From Rhea pennata (Eukaryota; Chordata; Aves; Rheiformes; Rheidae), in contig NC_084682.1 in NCBI RefSeq assembly GCF_028389875.1, forward strand, positions 754,001 to 818,000: a stretch of DNA of 64,000 nucleotides, in the 5' to 3' direction. A model generated the notes under the pieces. That model searched no databases. It was not told the DNA's origin and saw only the letters and a program-made list of their open reading frames with translations. Made by a program: the position numbers and the translations under genes. Positions 12,963-25,093 of the stretch are shown piece by piece (position 1 is the first letter of the stretch; the number at the start of each line of letters is the position of its first letter).

Positions 12963-14359
12963 CCTTTCTTGTGCAAATCCACCAGAAAAATGAGAACCAC
13001 AATCAAGGACAACTTTCTCAGCAAATTGCAGAGCAATCACATGTTTCAGCTAACATTCATTAATGAGGTGATAGCTTGCATTTCCATAGAATCCTCCCCT
13101 AGAGAGTTTTACACTTTATTATACAAATACAGCTATCAAGGACATTGCAACTGCAGTACAAGAAGTTTGGTGAGTAACTAACAGTGTGATATTTCAGTTG
13201 TATCCTTTGAAGCTTCAGATGCAAGACACTTTCAAAAGAGTTAGGCATAAGAACAGTCTGCCTTTCCCTCTCATCCATGCCAGGATGTTAAAAACTATCA
13301 TAGTAGTTTTACATGCTGCAACAGTTGTTACTTCCTTCACATGCCTAGGTTGTAGATTCCTGTGATTATGGATTTCAGTTTACTTTTAAAAAGCCTCATG
13401 AGTTTACAGATAGCTCAAGCTAGCTTTCTAACATACTATAAGACAAACTGCTTTTATTGAAAAACATATGTTCTCCCGTATGTTGAAGATAATGCCTACT
13501 TTACAGAAACAACTAGCTTCAGAACAGCTTATCAAAAGCATATTTATCTTCTATTTATAAACTTCCATACCATTATCCCTAAAAGCCCTAACAAGCACTT
13601 AAACCAACAAAGACTTCATATATCCACATGCATTAAGACTTGCATTAGTTTTTCAGCACAAGGAATGCTTACATAGCATTTATATTCAAATAAGTTCTGC
13701 AGCATGAGCTACTCTTAAGGTTAGAGAGGAGTTTCAGGTGAAGAAGCTGAACATAGTTAGCTGACATGCCCAAAAGGACACTAAAGTCAGTGTCAGAACA
13801 AGAAAATTCACTCCCAGTTTCTGTCACCAAACCACAAACTTGCATATTATTTAACACACCCCACCCTACCATGATCTTTTGTTATTTAGTGGAAAGATAC
13901 ACACCCACAGTGCTTTAGAAATAGCAGAAACAGGATTCTGAAGCCAAGCACACAAGAGTGTGCTGGATTTAGTACAAGAACAGCACTACAGACAAAAGAG
14001 CAGATAGCCACAGTGTCCAGCACCACACATTTTCAGAGAGAGCTGCAAAGCATATCACAGGTACTTCACTCTGTCTGCATTTCAGCCTTTTCATATTCTC
14101 CCATTCCCTTGGGCCTACAGCAATGCCCCCTCCCTTATTAAAGGTGGATTTAAATTATTACTCACCACAGCAACAGACACTTTACTGCAACTACAGACCT
14201 CTCACTACATCCAAGAAGATAAAACGTGGCAGAGCCTCAACTTGGAAATCACAACATCCAGAGAAGGAGAGCCCTTTCCTGCACCCTCCTCCAGGCAGCA
14301 CGACCAGCTTTGCTGTAGTCACCCAGCTGTTTCTTATAGCCTACTCAGCAGGTTAATTA

Positions 14360-14385
14360 GGCCAATCACCTGGCTTCGATTGGCC
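14360..14385. promoter_or_regulatory. Inverted pair of CCAAT boxes
   Basis: A perfect 8-bp inverted repeat, GGCCAATC then GATTGGCC, has a 10-nt spacer. Each arm is a match to the NF-Y CCAAT core. It lies between the first and second recognised tapasin-like exons. Regulatory activity is inferred from the motif only. Confidence 0.3.
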
Positions 14386-15016
14386 ATCCAAACTGTTCAG
14401 ATACTCTTTATTCTTCCCAGCTGGTGGCTGGCTGCCCTGTAGCTTGTGGTGAGATCACCCATAGTCCTCTGTGCACATCCTCCCTACAGCTTTTAGGGTC
14501 ATGTTGACTTACTAAAGCAGCAGTCAGTGTGGAGGGAAAGAAATACTGCTTCATTAAATTTTCTGCTATAATTAAGAATTATGGAGTAATTATTGCATCT
14601 ATTATTCCACCACATAAAATGAGACAAGAGCAAAGATTAATGACAGTAGCCCAAGAACAGAAGAAAAGTGCTATAAAAAGGCTTTAGAGAATATTTGACT
14701 GTGGCCCTTCTTACAGGGCCACAAGGATGACAGCCCCTCATCAGCACTTGCAATTTCCTATGGCTGTGCAGAATATGGGAAGGGCTTGTGGCCTGCAAGA
14801 TGTGAGGCAAGAGTTCATCATTTGCAGCAAGCAGTCAAATAAGTCATAGGCAAATTAGCAGCTGAATCTCTTTTTTTGCTTTGAAGCAGATCATAACGTT
14901 CATGGTCTGTAGTACAGATTCAGTTCACTAGATGGCAACTTGTACTCATTTGTATCCCCCTACCTTTGCACAACTGCCCCAAATCAATCAGTCATACTAC
15001 AGCTTTTGTCTCACAG

Positions 15017-15358
15017 CTGTGTTCCTGGTGCACACAAGACCCTCTGTAATCCAGTCAGCCTTGTCTAAGGATGTCTTATTTGATTGTGCCTTCTCCATCG
15101 ATCAAAAAGCAGATGTGACCATCCAATGGGTATTACATTGGAAAGGAGGGCAAAAGAAAGTCCTATTCACTTACAATGGATCCAACAAGCAGGTGGAACA
15201 CATGGCCGACCAAGCTGAGATGTTCCTAGAGGAAATCCCCCAGGGAAATGCTTCTCTGTTACTCAGAAATGTGGGAATGAGAGATGAAGGAACATACTCT
15301 TGCTTAGTGTCAGTGTCTTCTCTTACTGGAGAACAGACAACCCAGCTGCAAATAGAAG
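15017..15358 (+). pseudogene. Tapasin-like exon, V-type Ig domain
   Basis: The exon is fully open for 113 codons between acceptor TGTCTCACAG and donor GAAG|GTAATA. It shows the Ig-V hallmarks: a first Cys in VLFDCAFSI, a core Trp in IQWVLHWKGG, an N-glycosylation site in the NASLLLRN strand, and the second Cys in the DEGTYSCLV motif. It is the best preserved part of the locus and the basis for the family assignment. Confidence 0.72.
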
Positions 15359-15495
15359 GTAATAGGTTTTTGTATTTAAGTATGATGGGGAATGCTTGAA
15401 CAAATGGCATATAAAACTATTTAGTTTTGTTCGGTGATGGAGATAGACTTTATGAATTAAGAGATGTAGCACTGTAGTAATTTTTCACTCCACAG

Positions 15496-15824
15496 AAAAA
15501 CCCACAGTTATCGTCAACGTTAACTCCCTCTCCCTGGTGGAAAAGGAAAGCAGCACAAGCTGATCTGCGAGATCAGAAACCATTACCTGCTTGATGCTCA
15601 GGCTCAGTGGGTCCGAGAGCTGAAGGGATCCAGGAAGATGCCTGATGAGGTGAAGAATGTTCTCTCGAGCAGCCACAGACAGAGCAGCAACAGGACATAC
15701 AGCTTCTCACGATAATTCCTGCTCACGGCCTCCCTGAAGCACAACGGGCACACATATACGTGCCAGGTCAGCCATCAGAGTCTGCAGTCCCCCACCAGGA
15801 AAAGCGTGATTGTGAAAGTGAGAG
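15496..15824 (+). pseudogene. Tapasin-like exon, C1-type Ig domain with frameshift and stop
   Basis: Acceptor CACTCCACAG and donor GAGAG|GTACAC bound 329 nt, one short of a phase-preserving length. The frame starts EKPTVIVNVNSLSLVEKE, then must shift to read KLICEIRNHYLLDAQAQWV and the C1 signature HTYTCQVSHQSL. An in-frame TAA interrupts it after TYSFSR (15713-15715). Both cysteines and the core Trp of the domain are still legible. Confidence 0.68.
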
Positions 15825-16580
15825 GTACACCATTCCCCTGAGGACATTTGTTATCTTCTACACACTTAACCCATGGGAGAGCAGATAGGGGAGCTTTCCA
15901 CCGATCTTTACCCTTTGTCAGTCTTTCCTCTCTCACCGCTGTCCTCCCCACAAAGAAACCAATTTCCAACTAAATTTTCCTGCAAATACTCAGTTTTGTT
16001 CATCAGACTGTCATCTTGATAAAAAACAACAAAACAGACTCTTGATAAAAAATTAAATAAAAGAGGCAAACCATGGTTTTTGACCAAGATGTCCATTCAT
16101 CAGGGATGTCAGTTCCCAGACAGTTCTGCCCCATAGTTAACATTCTTTTTCATAAGGAAGAACAGTGGCTCTTTTGAACTGCCTAACAGATGCCCTTAGC
16201 AAAACATACAGAACTCCCTCAACAGAACACATTTGAAATATGTGGTGTTTTTCTTTTTGTCTTGGGCAACCTGGGAGATAATCTTTACGGAGAAGGTTGA
16301 ATGAAGACATCATTACAGTCATCAAATATCAGCGGAAACTTTGAGCCATGGCATTTGAGGGTAAATCAGAATTTGTCTTTTAATTCAGTTGGATCAGTGA
16401 ACTCTGATAAAATGTCTTGCAGTGCTACTGTGGTTACAAGATTATTGAGTATCAGCTAGGCTTGTTCATATTTTATCCTTTTGCATTAGAATTTTATGAT
16501 GTACTACTGCAGTGTGTCTCGCCTATGAGTACAGATAACTTGTACCAGGCATCAGACATCACAGACTTTATTTTAGAGAG

Positions 16581-16762
16581 GTACCTCTCTATCCTCCATC
16601 ATCTGGCTGCTTCTCCTCCTAATTGGCCTCTCTGCATGCCTTGCTGTTGTGCTAAACTACCTTCACAAAGGTGAAGTAAATTCACATGTACAAAAATCCA
16701 GGCTCAAACTTTGGGAAGGAGGGGAATCTGTGGGTGGTGGTATTTCTATGCCATCCATTTGA
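16581..16762 (+). pseudogene. Tapasin-like transmembrane exon and possible tail
   Basis: From a weak acceptor (TTATTTTAGAG) in the correct phase the frame reads TSLSS and then a hydrophobic helix IIWLLLLLIGLSACLAVVL, followed by NYLHK. A possible donor CAAAG|GTGAAG lies at 16670. Reading through instead gives a short tail with QKSRLKLWEGGES ending in TGA at 16760-16762. The position directly after the C1 domain matches the family layout. Confidence 0.5.
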
Positions 16763-19229
16763 GATGCACCTAAGAGGCTCGGGAAGGATAAATTAACAGA
16801 ACTGCTCTGAAATTTGTAGAGCAGTCCTCATGTTTAGTAGCTGAGACTGCTCCCCAGTCAGCAAAGGCTGATGCTCTCCAATGGCAGCTGCTGGCTCTTT
16901 GCACACAGGAGCAGAATTACACCAGCGCAGAGCACTTTGCACCTCATTTTGTTAGTGGGATTGCCCTGTTCTGGTAGGCAAATGGTTCGGATTTTCCACA
17001 GCCTGCACCACTGTGAGCAAGTCATCTATCCTCTCAGGGCCCTTATGACACATGAGGAAAAGAATATTTACTTGCATTTCTAAGCTGTAGCAAGCTTTCA
17101 CTCCAAAATTGGTTGGAAAATGCTATCTGTTTTAAGTTCTTTCCACTTACTCCTGAAAAGACGTAAAAGAATATTTACTTGTCCTGTTACCCTTCCATTT
17201 GCAGATAGAATCAGATGATAATCCTGCATGTGTTTTACAAGCTAGATTTGTTTATAATACCTATGTTATATACTAACGTAGGCACCATGCGTTAGAGGTG
17301 ATTCATGGCCACAGTTCTATTTGCAAGAGCCCTACAGTGTTGCGTCATTGTCCTTTAAAAATCTTAGCTAAGGAAGTCTTCAGAGATTGAAAGCAACCTG
17401 TGTCTAAAGAGCACACAAAAAAAGGCTGCATGCCAAATCTGAGAAGCAGGATGGAAAATAAAAGACCACTGTCTGCCATGGAAACTGCAGTGGCAGTTGC
17501 AGTCAGACAAGATAGTCTAGCCTGAACTGGATCATACACGAGTTTAACAAACCCTCTGCCTGCAAGGATCACGCTATGAAGTCTCAAATGGCTTCATAGT
17601 TAGCAAGACTTCAGTTTGATGCCTTGTCAAAACTATGCAATCCTGGAACGAGGATTGCTGGAACAAGCAGGAAGAGCGCAGTTGAGACAACATTTTTCCT
17701 TGCAACTGTGGTTACCATGGCAGTAGGCTTGGGTCTCTTGGATGCAAAAAACATGTAAAGCAGGGAAGAGAAGACAGTAAAAATAAGCATTCATGCAGTG
17801 TAGGATGAGATGGAGATGTGATCTACAGCTCTTTATGACATTCAGTCTTGCTTCAGTCTTTTTCTTCAGAAACCTCTTTCCCTGTGGCAGTTACTGTCCC
17901 CTTGCCTGAGTATGTAACACTAGTGACATCATTAAGCGTATCCCAGGAGCAGTGTCCTATTGTAGTAGCCAGCAAGAGACTTCTTTGGGCTAGTCATTGC
18001 ACATTGACCTTGGCCAAAAACAGTCTAAGAACGGAAGGAGGGAAATTTTATCCCTAAGTGACAAATAGAAAATGTCAAAGGTTGCACTGGTGTGTGGGGG
18101 TGTGTGTGTATGTATATGTGTGCGTGTTCCTCAGAACCAGTTGGCTAATTCTGACAAAAGGATACAGATTTCAGATATAATGAAGTTTCTGCAAGGTCAT
18201 TTGTTTTAAATAGCTAGTCATGTAAAGGAAGAAGGCCTTAGCAAGGGAGGGGACACAGCAGGAGCTCAGATGTTACTACACAGCAGAGAGCTGACATGAG
18301 GTAAGGGGAGAAAAAAATGGGAAAACACACGCAGAACAGGGAAAACCTTTAATAGATTTCCTTCTTACAGGAAAACTTCAGTCAGTGCTGTATTGCTGTA
18401 TCAGTCAGCCTCAACACACAAACTTGTTCGTTTTAATTCTTTTCTTCCCTTTTATTCTGCTCTACTTGAGGTTTAAGAGGGGAAAGATTGGTTTTCTGAA
18501 CAAAGGAGAAAAAGGCCATAAAAAGACATGAGTGTTTATTTTGATCGATTGCTACAGTGCAAGAAAAAGTATCAATGAAAAGCTTGAGACAAGAGAAATA
18601 TCTCCAGCATGTTAAAAAAAAAAACTTTTCTGCCTGCAAATACCAGTTAGAGTAAAATCAGTCACTAGCTATGTGTACATACACCAGGACTGATGCTCTT
18701 CCTCCTCCCAACCCTTTATAAAGTATTTGCTTATGTTTCAAGTTGACTTTGCTCTTCTCCTCAGGAAAACAGGAACTCAGGACAGATAGTGGAAAGAGGT
18801 GGCTTCATCTTGGACTAGATTCACTTTGTTTCAGCCAGAGATGAGATCTGGCTAAACACAGATTCTGATTCAGTGCTGTCTCATAATCTTCTTCTGGGCA
18901 AGCAGAGAATCTGGATTTGGTAAAATATCCTGCAGATTTCACAGCTGGGAATAATGACACAAAGTTTCAGAGGAATGCACAGCTGGACCCAATGGATTCT
19001 ACATACAGGTTTTAAATTGGATGAGCTGTATTAGTTAATATTTTTTTTTTAATGAGGCAGTAGATGCTTTGGGGATATTTGCACATACTCATTTCTTGTT
19101 TCTACACAGTAACAGGTTTCAGCAGTGTAATCTGAGCTAACATTGCCTTGTCTGCACTGGTGTGGTTGAGGTTGTACGACGCATGTAGACAAAATCATTA
19201 GTGAATCTGACCTGCAGTCACGGAGTACT
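16763..19229. other. Intergenic DNA, no gene recognised
   Basis: The sequence is AT-rich with a TG-rich microsatellite at about 18094-18126. No exon was recognised on either strand. It separates the tapasin-like locus from the 3' end of RAP1GAP2. Confidence 0.45.
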
Positions 19230-19249
19230 GTGTTGCCCTATATTTTAGG

Positions 19250-19560
19250 TAGTCACTTTTGCCAGCACGCACTAGCTGTTCCTGGTTTTGCCAGGGAGCT
19301 TTCTCGTGCACGCGTCGCTCTGAGGAGCTGTGTGACTCAGCGCAGTTCAGCGACCGAGACTGCAGCAGCACTGCCGGCCGCGCGCACACGCTTGCCCGCG
19401 CTGTCCCGCGTGCCGCAACGTCTCTCCGTCCCCACGGGCACCCAGCCCTCCGGTCCAGGGCTCCCAGCGGTGCGCGCTGCTGCCTCCCGCGCAGCCAGTC
19501 TGCCTCTACCTGGTTTTCTCTCCCTTAGAGCAATAAGGTGCTGTAAAGTACGTAGCATGC
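19250..19560. other. Small CpG-rich patch marking the composition change
   Basis: A short block is rich in CG dinucleotides and contains a TGACTCAG AP-1-like site near 19338. It is the first of many GC-rich patches; left of it the DNA is AT-rich. No transcript or exon can be tied to it, so a promoter role is only a possibility. Confidence 0.35.
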
Positions 19561-21215
19561 AAACACGCTCCTTGCACTTGTGCTCTGCAGTGTTCTGCCA
19601 CAAGCTGTCTGCTTTCCATGGTGGGGAGGAAACCATCTGCAGTGAATTGCTGTAACTCTACAGCACTGTCGGGATGGGAGCAGCAGGGAGGAAGAAGGGA
19701 AGAAACTTGGAGGAATAGTTTTCTACTTAACCTGTGGTGTACAACCATTGTCTTTTCAAACATCCTAGATAGGAATGCCACAAAATCAGGTAGCAGGAGC
19801 CAGGACCGGGCAGCTGGTTCGTTATGCAGCCTGTGTCCAGGTGGCATCCCGCTGTCTGCAGCACGGAGAACTCCCAGAGCCTCCCTGGGTTAGGCCCCGA
19901 GCGGTTTAGGGTCTGGACACCTGGAAATTTGCCTCTTGCACCAAACCACCACTGAAATTGGCTGAGGACAAGAGATTACGAGGGGCAAAGATGGGGTCGG
20001 CCTGTGTCTGGCTTTGGCTGTTTGGTCACTCTTGCAGAAGACTGGAGTTGGTGCTCAGAAGCGACAGGAGACTGTTTTATCGTTTTGTACCAATGCAAAC
20101 AAGATATACCTGTCAGTTTCATAACTTTTGTCACAGGCAAAGTGACGAGCTGTAAGAACAGTTTTTACCATGAAGATTCGTTAGGAGGCACTGGCATTTC
20201 CGGGCTGTGTTGTACTCCAAATTTGCCGTTGCTGGCAGAAGCCAAGGGGTTCTGCGAACTAGAAGCCGACACAGCTGCTTCGTTCCGAGTAGACACGAGC
20301 CCGTGCACGCGGGCTGCCGGTAAGCGTCGTTAGGATGGGTTTGAGTGGGAAACGTGGGGCGAGGGTCACGCGGGCAGAGGTGCCGCTCGGCCCCGTCTGC
20401 GTGGAGCTCGAGGACCCCGGCACGGCGGCGGGAGCAGCCCCTGTGAGCCCCCGCCTGGTGCGGTCCTGAGCCCACGCCGCAGCCTGTGTTACCCTCAGAT
20501 ACGTCCTAGTGCCGTCGTCCCCCTCATTACAAAACGTTACAAAAACAAAACAAAACAAAAACACTGGCTAATAGTTTTGTTCTTCCTTCAGACTGAGCCG
20601 TGGGGAAATTTCCCAGACGGGCTGCCTCCAAACAAAAACAGCTTTTTTCTCAGCGTGCCAGGAGGAGGAGGTCTGGGAAATAACAGGGATTTGAAAGGGT
20701 GCCTGAGGAGCTCGAGAGAGAAAATCCAATTTCATACATAGCTCACCGAGGACGTCCATAAGACAGCCGCGACGCCAGAGGCCAACAGCGTGGGGTAAAC
20801 TAAGCTGCTTCGGGCAAGCTGAACTGTTTGTTTTCTTTGCCACATGTGGCCTGGCCAGTGACAGGGACAGATTTTATTTCTAACGCTATCATGGAGTGAC
20901 TTAGATGAAGCTTTATGTGGCACTAATTCTGGTTCAGAAAGCATATTCGCCTGTCTGCAATCACTGTGTCTGAAACAGAATGATTTGGCCCTCGCGTTAC
21001 TAAAATCAGCAGAAATGTCCCGATTTACACCTTCCCCACTATGACACTTGTGCTTTTGCTTGCAACTGGGTTTGACTTCACACAGCTTCGAATCAGCAGT
21101 ACTTCACCCCTGGCCTTTGCTGCTTCGTGGTCTTTACAGGCATGTACGGAAGATCACGGGCTTCCCAAAGGGCTCAGGAAAAGCTGCTGCTTTATGGACA
21201 TATACAGCGTAGTAC
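19561..21215. other. Mixed-composition intergenic DNA, nothing recognised
   Basis: No coding segment or known element was recognised. A CAAAA-type simple repeat occurs at about 20535-20560. Confidence 0.4.
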
Positions 21216-21238
21216 ACATATGGACACAAAATATGTTA

Positions 21239-21244
21239 TTTATT
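21239..21244 (-). terminator. RAP1GAP2: Candidate distal polyadenylation signal AATAAA
   Basis: A canonical AATAAA is read on the - strand and followed within about 15 nt by a U/GU-rich stretch (TTTTGTGTCC, then ATGTGTAC). It would place RAP1GAP2 cleavage near 21215-21228. Another AATAAA at about 23561-23566 on the same strand is an alternative proximal signal. Confidence 0.35.
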
Positions 21245-24200
21245 GTGAATTTTGCAAAGACACATTTAAGCAACAAAATATACATTTGTGAACCTTTAGT
21301 TTTATACATAACAAATACAATCTGCTACCATAGCAATAAATTAAATGTACATTATTTACAACAGACATAGGCCACCAGGAACCACAAAGCACCACCTCTC
21401 TACAAAAAAAATAGTATTTTGTCAGGTACATTTCTTCAAGATTTTTTTTTCTTTCTATAAACTCTCTTCACATTCTAATGATATAAATTCAGCATTTTCA
21501 TTTGCAGGACGTAAGCAGTGCTACATTTGTTAAAAATAATGAAAGCATGCTCTAAGATTCAGAAATGAAGCCGCCGTCGCCAGGTCTCGCGGGGCAGAAG
21601 TGCGCGGGCAAGCACGGCAGCGCGGGCGCTATCGGCAGCCGCCCCGGGCCCGCCACCCCTCGAGACCCCCGCGCTCCTGGGAAGAAATGAGCTATGTGCA
21701 CGGGAGCATCCCTTTTCTCGGGGGGGAAAAGCACGTTGCCCTTGGGCCGAGGCGTAACCCCGTGGCGGCAGAGCTGCGGCTCCGAGCGCGTTCCTGGAAG
21801 CGCGGCGGCACCCAGGCTTCGCACGGCCGCGGCGGCCCGCTAGCACAGGCACGGCCGGGTGCTGGCCGCCGTGCCCGTGCCCCGGCCGGCGCCCGGCCGC
21901 AGCGGCCCCCGGGGGTGGCTACATGATGAAACGGACCCTGAAACAGCCCCAGCCGTCCCTGAAAAATGATACCCGTTTCTCTAGCAAAAATGAAAAAGAT
22001 GCACTGCCCAATAGTTTTAGTGTTGATTAAGGATCCTTTCTTCTATATATATATAAATATATATAATCTATATCACTTAAGCCCAGACATTTTGCAGTAT
22101 ATACAGGAACATCTCGACCCACCACCGGGAGCGCGACAGTGCCGGCACGGCGCGGCGACGGCCCAGGCAGGACGCGCGAGGGCAAACGCGGCGTGCTCAC
22201 GGCCGCAAGGCAGAAACCACACTAAAGCTCAGCTAGGACGGGAGCACTAAAAGCCCAGCGGTCACCAAGGGTCCTGCAGCAGGTTTGTACAACGAGCTAT
22301 GAGGAATGCTTTTGCAAATGGCACAAAATACTCAGGAGCAACTCGGAAACTTTGTCCCAGGCCTCGTTTCTCCTGCTTCTCTCCCTCCCCGGGAGGCTGG
22401 CACGTTTAAGGACGAGGCCGGGTCGCTGCATTTCTCTCCCTGTAGTTTCAAACTGTCCCGCGCCCCTTTAAATCACATTCAAGTAACTCAAAAATCAATC
22501 TAGGTCAAAAAGGAAAGTCAGTTTCAAGTAAAAAAAAAAAAAAAAACCCAAACAAACAAACAAAACAAAATGAAAATGCACCCAGCCCCAGCAGACACTG
22601 CATCTTCCGCTGAAAGATCTCACAGAGATCAACACCCAAGAGCACGATGACATCAAGCAATTTCTTAGGAAAAAACACCCCAAAACAGGTTTTTCCAACA
22701 ATCAGTATCTCACTGCCTGGCATAAGAAACCCAAACAAAATAGCTTCTAAGAGGAAGAAGTGGGGACGGATTTGAAAGAGCTGCTGAAGCATACCCAGAT
22801 AGAAGCGCTGAACACCAAAATATTTGGAACCTGAGACATCTAGAGCTAGCTACAAACCAGGCTAAACACTTTGTGCTTTTCCTCCGGCAAATAAGATCTT
22901 GAGCTTTAAACTCTGTTTAAATCCGACTCAGCGAAAGCCGAAGGGAGTGTAATCACTGGTGGTTACCTGTGCTTGATGCCCCCGTACAACACAGTCGGTG
23001 CCATGAAGCCGTTCTCCACCTTTTTCACACTGTATTTTTTTCCTCTCCCATTAGGACTACATTTTTTTCCTTTCAAGTGGATAAATTACATGCATAAGTG
23101 GGAGCACCCGTATGTACCGCACACTAAGGTTGTTAAATAGTACCATGCAGAGCCCTAGGTTAGCAAAGGGGGTTGGGTTGGTTTGCTCTGGCCGGGGGGA
23201 GGGAATGGGGCCGACGGGCTGGTCCTACAGGCGTTCGCCTGGACAGAAAAGCTCACAGCTCTTCCCCAGCTTCTCCGAGCCACCGCGGCATCCCAGGGGA
23301 GCGGCTCAACCCCGGGAAACTCCGGTAGTGGCACCAAAAATCATCCACTGAGCTGGCTGCCACGGTCCCGATTCTAGCGTTTGGGAGACATTGCATGTCT
23401 CCAGACGTGCAATTTTGTGTCTGTACCATAAAATTAGCTGCCACATACTTCTGTGCCCCTCTGAACTCCAACTATGTAAAATCAACGTTGGGACTCAAGG
23501 TTTTGTTTTCATTCAGGATGGGTTCCTACTAAAAACTGGTTTTCACTTGAAATCAAAACCTTTATTTTGTGAGATATTTTTTGCAAAGATCCCAGATTAA
23601 TGTTAATTAAGTAAGTGGGAGGGAGCATCTCTGCAAAACTGCAGCATATCTTTCAGAAAATTGCTAAGGGGAATCTCTGAGCGTCCTGACGCTCCCGGGC
23701 AGCCTGCAGTAAGCCTTAGGCATCGTTCTGCAGGAGCAGGAGGATGCCGGCGGCCTTTCCGGGGGGGCACTCCTCGGAAAGGGCGCCACGGGCAGCGGCC
23801 TTGCAGGACTTGCAATCGCTGCCTTCCAACGCGGACGAAAGCACGTTGAAAGCAGAGGGAGAGACCCGCGAGGGGCGAAGCAGCCCAGCGCCGCCGCGGT
23901 CTCCGGCACTCACGCATTCGCTCGCCTGTAGACCCAGCCTGCAGGCTGGAGCTAAGCCCAAGGGGAAACCGGGGAAAGAAGGGAAAAAAGGAAATCAGAG
24001 AGCTTTCCCCCCGGAGAGCTGGGGCGCCCGCAGGCTCCGGGACTGCCTCCCGCCGCGGCGGGGTGCCGGAGCCCCGGGCAGCAGCTCCGGGGCCCCGCAG
24101 CGCCGGCAGCAGGGCTGCGGGCAGCCGGCCGGGGTGCGGCCGGGGCGCCGGCGGCTCCTCGCTCGCGCCTTTTTCCGTGGGATGCTGGAGGGAAGGGGCT

Positions 24201-24834
24201 TCCCTTTGCCGACCCAGAAACTCTCTGCGGAAAGAAAAAGAGCAGCGGCGTCGGGGACCGCGAAGGGCGAGCGCGGCGCCCGCCGGCGCGCCCCAACCCG
24301 CCCCTCGAGGGGCTCCTGCCCGGGGCCGGGGCGCGGGAGCGGCCTCCCTCCGCACGCAGCACGCGGGCGACCGGCCAGAGCGGCTTTTGGAAACGGAGGC
24401 GCTTCTCGTTTCACGTCCTACGGGCTCTTTCTGCGCAGCGAGGAGCTCCTGACGAAACCTCTGATCTTGCGAAGCAGCCAGGCTCCGGGAAGCGGAGCTG
24501 GCCCGAAGCCCCCGTCACCGCCACCGCGAGAGCCCGGCGCTTTCCAAACCCAGCTCCAGCGTCTCCGCTCGCTAAAGCCGCCCCGTAAACTGGCCGCTTC
24601 CATCCATCTCTTTTTGGATGGGAAAAACCCGAGTATTCTCTGCTCTCGCTTACTGCGGACAGAGTAAAGCAAAGCGAGCCTTAGCCTCGCTGCAGAGATA
24701 AGCACCAGCATTTTATAACACCGTTAGCTGCGAAAAAATAAAATCTATTAGGCTGTGGCACACCTTCCCTGAAATAAAGTGGCAGAGGCAATGCTGGGAA
24801 CATTTAAAACTACTCCAGAAAGAAATACATAATA

Positions 24835-24854
24835 ATGTATTACATGTAATACAT
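24835..24854. repeat. Perfect 20-bp palindrome in AT-rich DNA
   Basis: ATGTATTACATGTAATACAT equals its own reverse complement and sits in an AATAAT-rich context. On the - strand it would lie in the RAP1GAP2 last intron or 3' UTR. Confidence 0.7.
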
Positions 24855-25093
24855 AATAATAATACTACTTAGCTGCACTTAGGGGGCACAGATCTTTCAT
24901 ATCAGCAATAACCTCTGCAGCTTTTCTCGTTCGATACTGTCCCCATCTCACAAGAGCATTTAGATTCTTTTAAGATATATTTTTGCTCACGTATTTAATG
25001 AACAGTGCCATTACCCAGCGTTAGCGGACTTTAAAGGATGCATGCTTCACCACAGGAGAGCGAGATCACCTACACAGCCTCGCAAACACTCAC

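Larger units (their letters stand above)
12780..16762 (+). pseudogene. Tapasin-related (TAPBPL-like) gene, disrupted
   Basis: Four consecutive + strand exon-like segments spell out the tapasin/TAPBPR architecture: part of the N-terminal domain (12780-12962), a V-type Ig domain (15017-15358), a C1-type Ig domain (15496-15824) and a transmembrane segment (16581-16670). All junctions use the same phase (1). Family members are ER or surface membrane proteins that chaperone and edit peptide loading of MHC class I. Three lesions argue against function: the first exon lacks a GT donor where the frame demands one, the C1 exon carries a one-base frameshift near 15548-15562, and the C1 exon has an in-frame TAA at 15713-15715. 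Introns are retained, so it is not a retrocopy. Family membership is fairly secure. The choice between TAPBPL and tapasin proper, and true decay versus assembly error, is less so. Confidence 0.62.
21216..25093 (-). other. RAP1GAP2: Probable RAP1GAP2 3'-terminal region (3' UTR and last intron)
   Basis: The stop-codon exon ends in a donor at 25093, so at least one more exon must lie downstream on the - strand. The AT-rich end at 21.2-21.5 kb has the look of a distal 3' UTR. Inside are two CpG-rich patches (about 21.55-21.93 and 23.65-24.67 kb), an AT microsatellite near 22.05 kb and a 20-bp palindrome. I could not fix the terminal acceptor, so boundaries are approximate. Confidence 0.35.

Noticed and set aside
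23603-24667. CpG-rich block with 250-307-codon frames on both strands
   Set aside because: No domain, no consistent splice sites; frames on both strands reflect GC content. Kept only as a CpG-rich patch in the RAP1GAP2 3' region.
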